Below, piece after piece: positions 35,836 through 45,470 of a stretch of DNA of 64,000 nt. The notes beneath the pieces were generated by a model, which was given only the letters and a program-made list of their open reading frames with translations, had not been told where the DNA came from and made no database searches. The position numbers and the translations under genes are program-made. Numbering within the stretch: the first letter of the stretch is position 1; every line of letters begins with the position of its first letter. The stretch comes from JAFDZV01 sp964455525 (GTDB lineage: Bacteria; Bacteroidota; Ignavibacteria; OLB7): assembly GCA_964455525.1 (NCBI GenBank), contig CAYVWR010000002.1, positions 682,001 to 746,000 on the forward strand, read 5' to 3'.

Positions 35836-36749
35836 CCAATCGCAAGCGTATTCGTCTGATCGAACGCTATCTGGGGGGTGGGATGGCGTCTGCGGACCTT
35901 CAGAATTTTCATCAGCACCTCGAGAATGATCCCAGCTTACGGGAGCTTCTTCAGGAAGAGCAGAGCATAGAGAGTGCCTTGCAGCGCGATTGCAACGCGA
36001 TACCGGTGATGGGGATAGAGTCGCTTGAGCGGATGCTGAAAGAACGCCGCACGCCCGGATCGGGCACCAAGCCACCGTCCTTGCATCGTGATAGTAGTGG
36101 CAAGGGAGGGGGATGGCCGTGGCTGGATACCCCATTTGTCGAACGTGCATTGCACTGGCTGAGCAGGCGCGAGGCCATTGCCATCGTCTCGGCAATCGGG
36201 ATTGTGCTCTCCATCTGGGCCGTGTTTGCATGGAAAACACCGTCGGCCGCCAGACCGATCAAGGAGTCCACGACATCTCCGGCGGCCCCTCCAACTGTTC
36301 CAATGCCGATATCCGATTCAAGTCTCCAGAGCATGCCGGGCCAGCAGGGGGGGGAGGGCGTGTCCGATGCTCCGAACGATGTTATGGGTACTGCCGCGCC
36401 TGATTCGGCTGCCCGCGTTCTGCGGAGAGAGGATTCGGTTTTGTCTCGCTCTCTGCCGGCAGGAAGTGCAGTATCTCCCTCGGTGATACATTCATCGGCC
36501 GGCGCGCCGATTGGTGTCGAGGCCGACAGCGTAAAGGCTCCGTCGCGTGATACTACGATAGATCCGTCACAACAAGTTGTGATACGTCGTCCTCCCAAGA
36601 GGCCACCTGCTGACTCGGTGGAGCTTATGCGGATCTACGAGGAGGCGGTCGAGCAGACACGGCGCTACAGGGCGGAGGAACGTGCACGCCGGAACCGCGA
36701 GTTCGAAATAATGGATTCGCTTCGTATGAGTTCCGACCCCGACAACTGA
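35832..36749 (+). CDS. Membrane-anchored anti-sigma-factor-like protein (module 1)
   Basis: A 305-residue protein: a cytoplasmic N-terminus with LIERYLGGGMASADLQNF, a sigma-interacting type of domain shared with the paralogue at 45467; one transmembrane helix near residues 115-135 (IAIVSAIGIVLSIWAVFAW); and a Ser/Pro-rich periplasmic part ending in an Arg/Glu-rich coiled segment. This topology fits an anti-sigma factor. No zinc-binding Cys/His pair is present. The signal it senses is unknown. Confidence 0.7.
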   Translation: MTNRKRIRLIERYLGGGMASADLQNFHQHLENDPSLRELLQEEQSIESALQRDCNAIPVMGIESLERMLKERRTPGSGTKPPSLHRDSSGKGGGWPWLDTPFVERALHWLSRREAIAIVSAIGIVLSIWAVFAWKTPSAARPIKESTTSPAAPPTVPMPISDSSLQSMPGQQGGEGVSDAPNDVMGTAAPDSAARVLRREDSVLSRSLPAGSAVSPSVIHSSAGAPIGVEADSVKAPSRDTTIDPSQQVVIRRPPKRPPADSVELMRIYEEAVEQTRRYRAEERARRNREFEIMDSLRMSSDPDN

Positions 36750-37081
36750 AATTCTGGCTCCAGCAACCGGTAGCGGTTGCTGGAGCGTTATGCTCTCTGG
36801 CGCTGCCGGATTATCCACCTCACAATCTCTTCGGATATCGTACCGCGTCGCAAATGCATTCCTGGGTTGTATCATGGTGCCTGGCACCTTTCTTCCGGGG
36901 GCACAGTCCGCACGACCAGGCGGATCATTCTCAGGCAGCAGGCAGGCGAGGTGTTCCTGCGGCACCTTTATTGTTGTTGAGCCTGGGGACTGTGCGTTCC
37001 GGTGTATCCTTTTGCGATCCGGCGGGTTCCTGTATCTCGATAGCTCCCAGTCAACCATCCCTACTGCATAAGGAAGACGGT
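36750..37081. other. Gap with terminator after module 1
   Basis: Contains the 36757-36786 hairpin and nothing else that I can support; the rest is the leader of the lipoprotein at 37082. Confidence 0.45.
36757..36786 (+). terminator. Hairpin terminator after the anti-sigma gene
   Basis: Perfect 13-bp arms 36757-36769 and 36774-36786 around a 4-nt loop, seven bases past the stop. No U-tract. Confidence 0.65.
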
Positions 37082-37702
37082 ATGAATCATCGGTTGCTCT
37101 CCCTGGTCTCGATTCTTGCGGCGATCTTCATCGCCTCCTGCACTACTCCTCCTACCGGGTCGGGGCTGTTGCTGGAGCCGGTGTCAACCGATCAACTGAT
37201 CCCTCTGGCACGTGGCAATTACTGGAACTACCGCGATCTCTCGGGGAAGGGGGGGGCGCGGCCGGAGGGGAAATATGTGATCCATACGCTTGAACGTATA
37301 CAGGAGGCCTATCCGATCTATCGCGATCAGGAAACCGGCAGCAGCGGGAGTAGATCGATGCTCAGCCTGGTATTCTATACAACGGGACAGGATGCCTGGG
37401 GGGTCACCTTTGATGGCATATTCTTCGGCAAGGTCGAGGATGATCGCCATGTTGCCGTGTATGCGTCGGTTCCCAAGGAGCCGTCGCTTGGTGAGGGGTA
37501 TGCGGGGATGCGGTGTGTGAGCCTGGAGGATGTGCATACCCCCGCCGGAACATTTGAGAGTTATCGGTTCGATCGCAACGATCAGCGTGAATCGTACTGG
37601 TGGTCGCGTGGTGTGGGGCTGGTACGATACAGGACAACCGATTCTCTTGGCGAGGAGAGTGGAAACTGGGTGCTTGAGTCGTACAAGGTGCAGGATCGCT
37701 GA
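37082..37702 (+). CDS. Putative lipoprotein of unknown function
   Basis: A 206-residue lipoprotein with a signal ending FIASC. The ATG at 37082 begins it; the open upstream frame has no signal. The mature part begins with LARGNYWNYRDLSG and has VSLEDVHTPAGTFESYRFD, similar to many small Bacteroidota lipoproteins that measure or bind something outside. I recognise no family. It sits between two terminators and is probably monocistronic. Confidence 0.65.
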   Translation: MNHRLLSLVSILAAIFIASCTTPPTGSGLLLEPVSTDQLIPLARGNYWNYRDLSGKGGARPEGKYVIHTLERIQEAYPIYRDQETGSSGSRSMLSLVFYTTGQDAWGVTFDGIFFGKVEDDRHVAVYASVPKEPSLGEGYAGMRCVSLEDVHTPAGTFESYRFDRNDQRESYWWSRGVGLVRYRTTDSLGEESGNWVLESYKVQDR

Positions 37703-38006
37703 ACGTTTGCCAGCGGACAACAGATGGGGCCGGGGCGGGTTGATCCTGCTTCGGCCCCATCCGTTTGGTGGCATTGCCTGTGGCCTGCCCGATTTCCGGG
37801 ATCATATCTTCTGCCTGTATGGAACGTCTGGGGGGAGTGCCGCTGGCGATCTATTTTCTTACTTTTCCCCTCCCGTGCATGCACGATCGCGGGGGCCGGG
37901 CATGATGCCTGGGCTATAGTATTCTGATGTGCCATCATCCCTGTACAACGGTGATGGCCGTGGGCAACCGGCGTTCGCGCCAATGATAACATGTATACGG
38001 GGTGGT
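37703..38006. other. Gap with terminator before the 38007 gene
   Basis: Holds the hairpin at 37723-37761; otherwise I see nothing to annotate. Confidence 0.4.
37723..37761 (+). terminator. Hairpin terminator after the 37082 lipoprotein
   Basis: Arms 37723-37732 and 37752-37761 are perfect 10-bp complements around 19 nt, 21 bp after the stop. Confidence 0.5.
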
Positions 38007-39083
38007 ATGAAAAATCGTACAGGTATTCTCTCTGCTGTGGTCATAATGGTTTTTGCCGCTCATGGCGCTCTGGCGCAGGATGAGACGATGGATGAACTGC
38101 CGGAGTTGTCGCCAATGGAGGTAAGCGACTCGGCCATCGCAAATGCGGCAGCGGCACAGGAGAAGATTGCAAAGCTGGAGGCTGCGGTGGCACGCCTTGA
38201 GGCCGCACAGACATCGGATATCGCCAATCGCGCGCAGGCGGAGAAGGCGGCCAACCAGGCTGTCGTGTTTGCCACATCGGATCTGATCCATCTTATCGTG
38301 ACCGGGTCATCCAATGTCTTTGTTGGCGCGGGGCTTGGAAGCGTCGAGGCGGATTTTCTGCGGACAACCTCCCCCTGGGCCGATCCCGACCTTCGCAACG
38401 GCTTTGATAAGATGAAGGATGTTACCGATCCACTGGGGCAGATGCTTGTGGGGGCGGCGCTTGTGTTCAAGCCGGCGGATACAAAAATGGCTCTTGGAAT
38501 CTCCGGTGTGGCCGCGCTGGCCATCCCTGCCATTATAAAACTGTTCGGTATGGGGACAAACGAGGATGATGTCACCCGGCTTCTCTCCAACCAGCTTGGC
38601 GATCCCCAGAGCGATCTCTATAAATCAATTGCACAGATATCGCTGTCGCGTAACGCATACGATGAGGTTGCCATTCACAAAGCCATGTTTACGCGCTATA
38701 ATACCGCCGCATCGTCGATTCTGGATAAGCTGGCGGACCTGAACAAACGTGGCGTCGATCTGCGGGAAACCTTGGTGATGCGTAGCAAGCCGCTGGATGA
38801 TGCAAAACGGGTCGAGCTGAGGGCGCTTGTCGATGATGTGATAGCCGTTACCATAGAGTACGGACAGGTCGCCGATTTCGTTGAACAGTATAGCGCCGAG
38901 CTTGCAGAGCTGTACCTGCGCTATTCCAGCGAGTTCCCGAAGCTCAAGGATGCATTGCTTGCAGAGCGCGAGAAGGTTGTCCAGTTTCGGAAGACCTATG
39001 AGGAGAAGGTGAAGGTTCCTTTCTTAAGCCAGATCCCCACGTTGAAGGAGAAGCTGTTCCGGTGGCGGCTTGCACAGTCGTAG
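38007..39083 (+). CDS. Exported helical protein of unknown function
   Basis: A 358-residue protein with a signal peptide ending near AHGALAQ. The ATG at 38007 is used because the signal begins there. Residues about 50-90 form a predicted coiled coil (IAKLEAAVARLEAAQ), followed by a Gly-rich, possibly membrane-active stretch (VFVGAGLGSVEAD) and a long alpha-helical C-terminus. No catalytic motif is seen and I recognise no family. Confidence 0.6.
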   Translation: MKNRTGILSAVVIMVFAAHGALAQDETMDELPELSPMEVSDSAIANAAAAQEKIAKLEAAVARLEAAQTSDIANRAQAEKAANQAVVFATSDLIHLIVTGSSNVFVGAGLGSVEADFLRTTSPWADPDLRNGFDKMKDVTDPLGQMLVGAALVFKPADTKMALGISGVAALAIPAIIKLFGMGTNEDDVTRLLSNQLGDPQSDLYKSIAQISLSRNAYDEVAIHKAMFTRYNTAASSILDKLADLNKRGVDLRETLVMRSKPLDDAKRVELRALVDDVIAVTIEYGQVADFVEQYSAELAELYLRYSSEFPKLKDALLAEREKVVQFRKTYEEKVKVPFLSQIPTLKEKLFRWRLAQS

Positions 39084-39098
39084 AAGGCCCATCAGGGG

Positions 39099-39160
39099 GA
39101 AGGGGGAGATGATGTGCCTTCACATGTTCTTCCGTTATTGTACCGGCTGCCTCCCCCTTC
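39099..39160. terminator. Convergent terminator
   Basis: Perfect 10-bp arms 39099-39108 and 39151-39160 flank a long loop that itself contains a 5-bp hairpin. It separates the unknown exported protein from the OmpA-domain gene and overlaps that gene's stop. Confidence 0.4.
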
Positions 39161-41291
39161 ATTGGTCGGGCCGTTCCGCTGCTCCCTGCTGTTGTTCTAT
39201 GACGATGGTGGCGCCACGAGAGAGCACCCGCCCTTCGGGCAGATTGTTCGGGAACCGTTCTGTTTCTGCGCCCGCGCCATGGATGATGAGCTCCAGCGAT
39301 TCGGCTCCTTGCGCTGCGGTAAACGTGCGAATCCGTTCTGCCACATAGTGCGCTCTTGCCAGGGAAAGTTCCTGGTTATACCGGTCATCGCCGATCCGAT
39401 CTGTATAGCCGGTGATGCTGATCCGTGCGCCATCGCCAATGCGATCGGTGATCTCCCGCAGTCTTTCTTCATGGGCCTGGCCGCCCACGGCGGAACGATA
39501 GCCAAATGCAACGAGGGAGTAGGAGAGGCGCTCCAGCGCACCCTGCCACTGTTCTCCCTGTTGCACAATGCTCTGTTCCCCTCGCATCCGCAGATCAATG
39601 GAATCGGTTGTTCGGATGATTTGTCCGGCCGAATCCTCTACCACAAGTTCCGCTCTCAGGCGGCCCGGCGAGCTATCGATCTTCTGGTCGCTCAGCCGCC
39701 ATAAAAGATCCGAGCGCAGGGGGGAGAATGGTTCGTCGCCTTTCCCCTCGAACGTCGCCAGTACCCTCTCTCCCTGCCGTATCGTGATGCTCCACCGTCT
39801 GATCCCTGCTTCGGCCTGTATATGCGGGACAAGCCTGATCCGGGGCGGATTGAATTCCCGCACGATTCTTTCGGTTGCCAGAGGGGCCAGAAGGCCGGCG
39901 GCATCGCTTGCAAGCGCAATCCGGCGATTCTCGCTCCGTCCCTCCTCCACTGTCTCGTCCGATCGTGTCAAGGGGCCGGTGCCTGTTGTCACCTCCATGC
40001 GCGAGCGAGGGATGTTCCAGACCGTCGTAAGATAATCGCGAGCGGCACGCGAGCGCTCCGATGCCATCGCCGATGGCTCGTCGCCCGATGCCAGCCCAAA
40101 TATTTTCAGTCGGGAGGCGGGCTGTTCCCGCATACGGTAACCAACCAGATCCAGTAGATGATGCGATAGCTCGAACGGGCCAAGCTCGGCGATGCTCCGC
40201 AGCGAGAAGTCTTTTGTCTCGGATTGCTGGTGGTGCCAGTAGCGTTCCGGTAAGGTTGCCGAATTTTTGTCGAAATATGCCGCTGGCAGCAGTGGTGTGT
40301 GCTGCCGGAATATCACTGTGCGTACGGTGATCACCGCTTCGGATGTCTCCCTGCTCTCCTCGTCGATGCCATGGATGGCGATTGAGCCTTGGAGGGCCGG
40401 GGGAAGTGGAGCAAGGGTGTCGGCTGGTGCAGGGGGATCGGTCGGCACGATCGGTGGAGAGCCAGGGAGGGAATACAGAAGCGTGAGGCCCGCGCCTATC
40501 GTGATGCTTCTCCAGGCTCCTTCGCGCACCGAGGAAAGTATGTCTCCACGCAGCCAGAGGTCGGGCGATAGCGTGACCCGTGGGCTTACAGGAATAGTAT
40601 AGCTTGTGCCGAGCGCCACGCCAACCAGCAATGGGCGGCTTGTGAAGAGTGCGCCAAGGAGCATCGGATGGCTGCGCTCACCATCGGCAAAGCTGCGATC
40701 CGGGGGATTGATAATGTTATCGCTCTGCTCGAATGTTGCGGGGAAACGGTACCCGATCGATGGTCCGAATGCTACGGCAAAACGTCTGGAGAGCTGATAT
40801 CGTGCCATCAGGTCGAGCGCCACCGCCGGCATGGCCCCGTCGTAATGGAATTCCCGTTCCAGTTCGATCAGCTGTCGGGTCTCAGGGTCTATCAGGCGTT
40901 GCTCGGCGGTTGGATAGGCGAGATAACGGTTTTCGGTGTGCGACCAGCCGATGCCGACCGCCAGGCCCAGGCGCTCGCCGAACAGGTGGGGCCATTGTAT
41001 TAATCCACCGATCCGTAGGGCGGCTATCTGCCCGCTGGCGAACAGACCACAGGTGGAAAAGCCTCGATAGACAGGAAAACTGCCGCTCTGAAGCCCGATT
41101 GCATAGGATGCCGATCCACCGATCTGTACGGCTGGCTTCTCGTTGTCCTGCGCATAGAGCGAGGCGATCGGCGCCAGCAGAAAGAGAGGGGATAGGATGA
41201 TGATCCGCCAACGTCTGCGGATGGATGATCCATACGCGTGCTGTCGGCCGGAAAACGTATTGGAAGGACAACCTTGGAATGCTTCAGCCAT
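39159..41291 (-). CDS. Outer membrane protein with two OmpA-like domains
   Basis: About 710 residues. After a signal (IIILSPLFLLAPIASLYAQ) comes an N-terminal beta-barrel part (about residues 60-300), then two OmpA-like peptidoglycan-binding regions: a degenerate one ending SENRRIALASD and a better one with SITGYTDRIGDDRYNQELSL. It would link the outer membrane to the wall. The ATG at 41291 is used: the next upstream frame runs through the terminator at 41336, which argues against longer starts. It has an N-terminal extension of about 24 residues before the signal. Confidence 0.8.
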   Translation of the reverse strand: MAEAFQGCPSNTFSGRQHAYGSSIRRRWRIIILSPLFLLAPIASLYAQDNEKPAVQIGGSASYAIGLQSGSFPVYRGFSTCGLFASGQIAALRIGGLIQWPHLFGERLGLAVGIGWSHTENRYLAYPTAEQRLIDPETRQLIELEREFHYDGAMPAVALDLMARYQLSRRFAVAFGPSIGYRFPATFEQSDNIINPPDRSFADGERSHPMLLGALFTSRPLLVGVALGTSYTIPVSPRVTLSPDLWLRGDILSSVREGAWRSITIGAGLTLLYSLPGSPPIVPTDPPAPADTLAPLPPALQGSIAIHGIDEESRETSEAVITVRTVIFRQHTPLLPAAYFDKNSATLPERYWHHQQSETKDFSLRSIAELGPFELSHHLLDLVGYRMREQPASRLKIFGLASGDEPSAMASERSRAARDYLTTVWNIPRSRMEVTTGTGPLTRSDETVEEGRSENRRIALASDAAGLLAPLATERIVREFNPPRIRLVPHIQAEAGIRRWSITIRQGERVLATFEGKGDEPFSPLRSDLLWRLSDQKIDSSPGRLRAELVVEDSAGQIIRTTDSIDLRMRGEQSIVQQGEQWQGALERLSYSLVAFGYRSAVGGQAHEERLREITDRIGDGARISITGYTDRIGDDRYNQELSLARAHYVAERIRTFTAAQGAESLELIIHGAGAETERFPNNLPEGRVLSRGATIVIEQQQGAAERPDQ

Positions 41292-41335
41292 ACGTCTGTA
41301 ATCTACCGTTGCGCACGTGGCCATGCAAACACGAA

Positions 41336-41366
41336 CAAGGGGGAGCGATATATTCGCTCCCCCTTG
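41336..41366 (-). terminator. Terminator of the repeat lipoprotein gene
   Basis: Arms 41336-41348 and 41354-41366 are perfect 13-bp complements around a 5-nt loop, 37 bp past the stop at 41403. Confidence 0.65.
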
Positions 41367-41402
41367 CAAGGATGCACTGCCCCTATCCTCTCGGCAGTAC
41401 AT

Positions 41403-42185
41403 TTATCGTCGTGTGAGCCGCTCCCATAGCAGAATCTGTGCTGCGGTCAGGTGCGACTTCACGCAGCTCTCGAACTCGTTCTGGCATCCCCTCAGCGCGT
41501 TGCGATAGGCGTTCTCAAGCTCTGCCACCTGTTGGCGATAGGCGTGGTTCAGCCTATCAAGTGCGATGCGTGCCTGCTCGCGGGTAAGCTCTCCGGCTGC
41601 CACCTTTGTGATGATCTCGGCAAGCGCAGCGCGATAGCGCTGGAATGCTTCCTGGCGCACTGTCCGATATCGTGTTGCCGCGCTCTGTGTGCACTGGCGA
41701 TAGTCGGCAAAGCAGAGACGGATAAGCGAATCCTGCGCCGGAGTCAGGTTGAGTTGCCTGATGATCCGGGCATAGTCGTTCGGTACCAGATGGCCGGTCG
41801 TGTCCGGGCGCGGAGGATCTCTGCGTAGGGTGTCCGGGCGTGGAGGGTCTCTGCGTAGGGTGTCCGGGCGCGGAGGATCTCTGCGCAGGGTGTCCGGGCG
41901 CGGAGGATCTCTGCGTAGGGTGTCCGGGCGTGGAGGATCTCTGCGTAGGGTATCCGTCGGCGGCAAAAGCCCGAGCGCATCGTCCATGGCCTCGTCGATA
42001 GAATAGATCTCGCCGAAGTCGTTCAACGGCGCGGCGTCGAGTTCAAACGTCCTGTAGCCATCGTCCGCCTGGGTTGCATAGATGTTTGTGCTATCGGGGC
42101 CTGTCGTCGGGGAATCCTGGCATCCGGCCATAAGCCCGACCATCAGTGCGATTGCTCCCGCGAACGGGGCGAAGCGTTTAACCAT
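41403..42185 (-). CDS. Spy/CpxP-like lipoprotein with a Pro/Asp decapeptide repeat
   Basis: A 260-residue lipoprotein with signal ending GLMAGC. Residues about 80-128 contain five copies of RDPPRPDTLR (the last ends DTTG), encoded by 30-bp repeats. The C-terminal 130 residues are helical with two LTxxQ motifs (LNLTPAQ, HLTAAQ) and a Cys pair, as in the periplasmic chaperones CpxP/Spy. A chaperone or stress-sensor role is inferred. The repeat stretch looks like a flexible, charged linker from the membrane. Confidence 0.72.
   Translation of the reverse strand: MVKRFAPFAGAIALMVGLMAGCQDSPTTGPDSTNIYATQADDGYRTFELDAAPLNDFGEIYSIDEAMDDALGLLPPTDTLRRDPPRPDTLRRDPPRPDTLRRDPPRPDTLRRDPPRPDTLRRDPPRPDTTGHLVPNDYARIIRQLNLTPAQDSLIRLCFADYRQCTQSAATRYRTVRQEAFQRYRAALAEIITKVAAGELTREQARIALDRLNHAYRQQVAELENAYRNALRGCQNEFESCVKSHLTAAQILLWERLTRR
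41801..41950 (+). repeat. Five tandem 30-bp repeats
   Basis: Units 41801-41830, 41831-41860, 41861-41890, 41891-41920 and 41921-41950 share a 30-bp consensus. They differ at only three positions, all synonymous third-codon changes in the encoded decapeptide. A degenerate sixth unit begins at 41951. Confidence 0.9.
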
Positions 42186-42584
42186 GGTTGTTCACTGCGA
42201 TAGTTGGAGCCGATCTCGTTGATCACTGGAGTGCTCTTGTAAGCGGATCGGCTTCCACTCGCGAGCCTCCGACGGACTTGTCGCAAATCCTGCCTGAAAT
42301 GTGCCGTCAAAGAGAATGATCCGGTGGTCGGCGAGAAAGTAACGGCAGCTATACTGCTGTGGGAAAATATTGAGAAGGATGGAGCGATATGGCAATGGCG
42401 TGCCGGATAGTTTCGATTGATGCGTAGGTATATGATGAGAGATTATCGCCGAAAAACCGATTTCGGCCTGAACGAAACCACTGCTGCACGCCAGTATTCA
42501 GGGCGTGCAGCGATGATAGAGTAATTCGGTGTGCCGATAATCAATCGGTGAGAAAATCGTATTGCCATGAAAATCGGATAGTAT
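42186..42584 (-). other. Gap between the repeat lipoprotein and the choice-of-anchor gene
   Basis: About 400 bp holding the hairpin 42483-42511, and I see no gene. The rest is probably leader and promoter of the lipoprotein; no exact TAnnTTTG was found. Confidence 0.4.
42483..42511 (-). terminator. Hairpin terminator of the choice-of-anchor protein gene
   Basis: Perfect 10-bp arms 42483-42492 and 42502-42511 around a 9-nt loop, 74 bp past the stop at 42585. Confidence 0.55.
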
Positions 42585-44606
42585 TCAACGAGCTATTACC
42601 ACTGGAAGCGAGCTGCGGCCGCTTCCAGAGCGAAGCTCAAGAATATAAAATCCAGGGTCGAGATCGCGCAGGTCGATCATCGTTTCCTGTTCTGCTCCCG
42701 TGCCGGGCGGTAGTGCGGGGCGTTCATATGTTCTGCCGTTCAGGTCGATGATGGCAACGCCGGGGATGGCATCGGCGGGGGCTATATACCGTATCATTAT
42801 CCGATCGCCAGCAGGCGCAGGCCATATGCTTCGGGCCGTTACCGGGCGTCCGAAGCCAACCCCGAACCCTATGTCGCAGCCTCTAAGCTCTACCAGCCCG
42901 TTGCCCCAGATGCTGCTGGTGGAGGTGTCGCCGCCGATCGTTACCTCCACAAGTTCAACGGGGTTCATCCAGTGTCCTGTGACAAGACCTTCCAAGGAGA
43001 GTGTTGCCAGGATTGGCCCGGAGATTGGCATGGAGCCTTTGTGGACGATGGTAATGGTGTCTGCCCCGCTGTAGCTGACCGGGTTCTCCGTGCCATCGGC
43101 GGCGGTTGCGCGATGCAGATAGAGCGCCGTAGCAGAGAAGCGGAGTCTCAGGGTATATTCGGTGATTCCCGCCGCTGGAGTAAGGTCGGGGGTGATACGA
43201 ACGTTCAGCTCGCATGGCTGATTGACCTCGGCAGTTGCTGAGTCGATCCAGACCCGGTAGCGCTCGCGTGCTACGCCTGCGCCTTGCAGGCGCACCGGGA
43301 GAAGGCTGCCATCGCCCAGGTGAAACAGCAGCGTTGCACGATACGGCCCTACGGTGGCGGGGGCGAACGTAAGGCTGTATCGGATTGACTCTCCCGGCGC
43401 CAGTTGTTTCGATGCCGGACCATCCGCATCGAATGCGTCCGGCGGCTGGCCGATCATCTCCACGGCTACGATGCTCACCGGCTCTCTTCCGATATTATGC
43501 AGCAGAACCGTATCGCGGAATGTGCGTGAGCTTCCTGCCAGGACTTCCCCGAGATCAATATTCAATGGGCTTCCCATCAGGCCTGTGCGTGTTCCGGTTC
43601 CGCGTAACAGGACGGCAGGCTCGGTGGGGGGGCGGGTCTGCAACCGAAGCGTGGCAAGTTTCTGTCCCTCCGCCGATGGTGCAAATCGTACGGCAAACCA
43701 GAGCGTATCATTCCGGCCCGGGGCGAGCTGTGCCGGAAGCGTGGGCGGATATACGATAAAATCTTCCGAGTCGGGGCCTGCAAGCTCCCATACGTTTTCT
43801 ACCATCGCTGGGGTCGGTCCCTGATTGACAACCCCGATCTTCATCTCCCGGCTGATGATGCCGATCGGCACCAGCCCGAACTCCAGCCCTCGCGGCGGAA
43901 CGATCACCAGACCCGGCCCGCCCCTTCTGCCTTGTAGTGGAAGTATCAGCGTGCGGTTACGGCTTAGGTCGGTCTCTATCGTGAGCCTGCCCGTTACTCC
44001 ACCCGGCAGGCCGGGCAGCAGTTCGATGCAGAGCTCCAGGCGTTGGTTGCCGGGAATGGTATAGGGGAGTGCTGGGGGGGCCAGCAGACGGAAGTTTGCA
44101 TTGTCCAGATCGAGGTGGGTGATGACAATGGGTTTGCAGGAAGGGTTCTCCAGGTGAACACATTGTTCGGCCGTGTCGAGGCCGGACACTTCCTGAAAAT
44201 TCAACAGCGCCGGACGCGGCACCAGTTCAGGTGGTGGCGAGGATGAGCCTACCAGCGCTATCACATCCACATCGGAGGCCGCTACGATTGTCAGCCGATC
44301 CTGCCAGGTTCCAGGGCCGCCTTTCGGGGCGAACCAGACCGTGTCCACGTGGGTCTGCCCGGGCGCAATCTTGAAGTTGCCTCTGGGGGGGATAAACGCA
44401 GAGCCGGGAGAAAGGCGGAATCCATCGATGTACAGGGTAACCGGGCCGTTATTGCTGATTGTGATCGGCAGGGCCGATATCTCACGGTCGATTGTGCAGG
44501 GAAAGGCCAGAATGCGCGGGGATACCTCCAGCCGTTGTGCATATGCCTGGCTGTGGACAAACCCAAGCAGCGTTATCAGAAGGATGGGAACTAGCCGTCT
44601 GGGCAT
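42585..44606 (-). CDS. Choice-of-anchor-D-like surface protein with T9SS sorting domain
   Basis: About 673 residues. After the signal come repeats of the choice-of-anchor-D/Ig-like type (ALPITISNNGPVTLYIDGF, IGIVNQG-like turns), each about 110-120 residues. The last 70 residues (from PAPAGDRIMIRYIAPADAIP) match a T9SS type A sorting domain. It has Cys pairs and no enzyme motif. The ATG at 44606 is chosen because CGGAG precedes it; an ATG at 44630 is in frame. It is divergent from the second ECF sigma gene, which may regulate it. Confidence 0.8.
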   Translation of the reverse strand: MPRRLVPILLITLLGFVHSQAYAQRLEVSPRILAFPCTIDREISALPITISNNGPVTLYIDGFRLSPGSAFIPPRGNFKIAPGQTHVDTVWFAPKGGPGTWQDRLTIVAASDVDVIALVGSSSPPPELVPRPALLNFQEVSGLDTAEQCVHLENPSCKPIVITHLDLDNANFRLLAPPALPYTIPGNQRLELCIELLPGLPGGVTGRLTIETDLSRNRTLILPLQGRRGGPGLVIVPPRGLEFGLVPIGIISREMKIGVVNQGPTPAMVENVWELAGPDSEDFIVYPPTLPAQLAPGRNDTLWFAVRFAPSAEGQKLATLRLQTRPPTEPAVLLRGTGTRTGLMGSPLNIDLGEVLAGSSRTFRDTVLLHNIGREPVSIVAVEMIGQPPDAFDADGPASKQLAPGESIRYSLTFAPATVGPYRATLLFHLGDGSLLPVRLQGAGVARERYRVWIDSATAEVNQPCELNVRITPDLTPAAGITEYTLRLRFSATALYLHRATAADGTENPVSYSGADTITIVHKGSMPISGPILATLSLEGLVTGHWMNPVELVEVTIGGDTSTSSIWGNGLVELRGCDIGFGVGFGRPVTARSIWPAPAGDRIMIRYIAPADAIPGVAIIDLNGRTYERPALPPGTGAEQETMIDLRDLDPGFYILELRSGSGRSSLPVVIAR

Positions 44607-44798
44607 GGATCGGCTCCGAATTACATTCACAGTCGCACCGTAGTTTTCTACAGAGATCCTTTACACGGCTGAAAGGTCACGTTCCGGCAGGAAAATACGA
44701 TGCCGTGTTACTTTTTCCTGCTGGTTTGGATCGTTTCCATAAGAGCACATACTGGTATAGGCCGGATGCGGTCGGCAGAACTACCTCCGGGTATTCCG

Positions 44799-45470
44799 AT
44801 GCCGGATGCAGGAGCTGATGAGGATCAGGATTTTTCGGGAGGGCGTGTGGCGGCGATGCGTACTACAAAAGGGCCTCCGGCGAGCGAGCCGGAACTGTTC
44901 GCCAGGTTTCTGCAAGGGGACGATGTGGCGTTCATGGAGTTGTTCGATCGTTACGATCGGCGGCTTCGGCTGTACTGCCTGAAGATCGTGGGAACTATGG
45001 AGATCGCAGAGGATCTGACACAGGAATTGTGGGAGCGGGTGATTCGCCTGCGTTCCAATCCGCCGGATGTGGCCGAGCCTGCACGGTATCTCATCAGAAT
45101 TGCGCGCAATCTCTGTTTGAAGCATATCGAGCGCAAACGTCCGGTTTCTTCACTGGATGATATTCGGGAGTCGGAGCACCCGGTTGCGCTGCCGTCGGAG
45201 CCGTCGCATATGGAGGAACTGGTGAAGATAGCGCTCGACCGGCTTCCGTTCGAGCAACGGGAGATCCTTGTTCTGCACAACTATCTCGGCTATGGTTACG
45301 AGGATATCGCGGAGCTGCGTGGCGAGACGCTGGGTTCGGTAAAGATGCGTGCTCTGCGGGCGCGTGGAAGAATCGGGCGGATGATCTCCGCGTTTCTTGC
45401 CCTTGGCAAGGAGAGCGAAGGGCACTCGAACGCTGATGAGGAACATTTTTTCGGAGAGAACGAGCAATGA
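44799..45470 (+). CDS. ECF-type RNA polymerase sigma factor (module 2)
   Basis: About 223 residues, paralogous to the sigma factor at 35179. Region 2 has FLQGDDVAFMELFDRYDRRL and EDLTQELW; region 4 has FEQREILVLHNYLGYGYEDIA and LGSVKMRALRARGRI. The start is uncertain: ATGs at 44766, 44799 and 44856 are possible, and GGGAGGG before 44856 is rather far. It overlaps the anti-sigma gene (ATGA) and is divergent from the choice-of-anchor surface protein. Confidence 0.9.
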   Translation: MPDAGADEDQDFSGGRVAAMRTTKGPPASEPELFARFLQGDDVAFMELFDRYDRRLRLYCLKIVGTMEIAEDLTQELWERVIRLRSNPPDVAEPARYLIRIARNLCLKHIERKRPVSSLDDIRESEHPVALPSEPSHMEELVKIALDRLPFEQREILVLHNYLGYGYEDIAELRGETLGSVKMRALRARGRIGRMISAFLALGKESEGHSNADEEHFFGENEQ

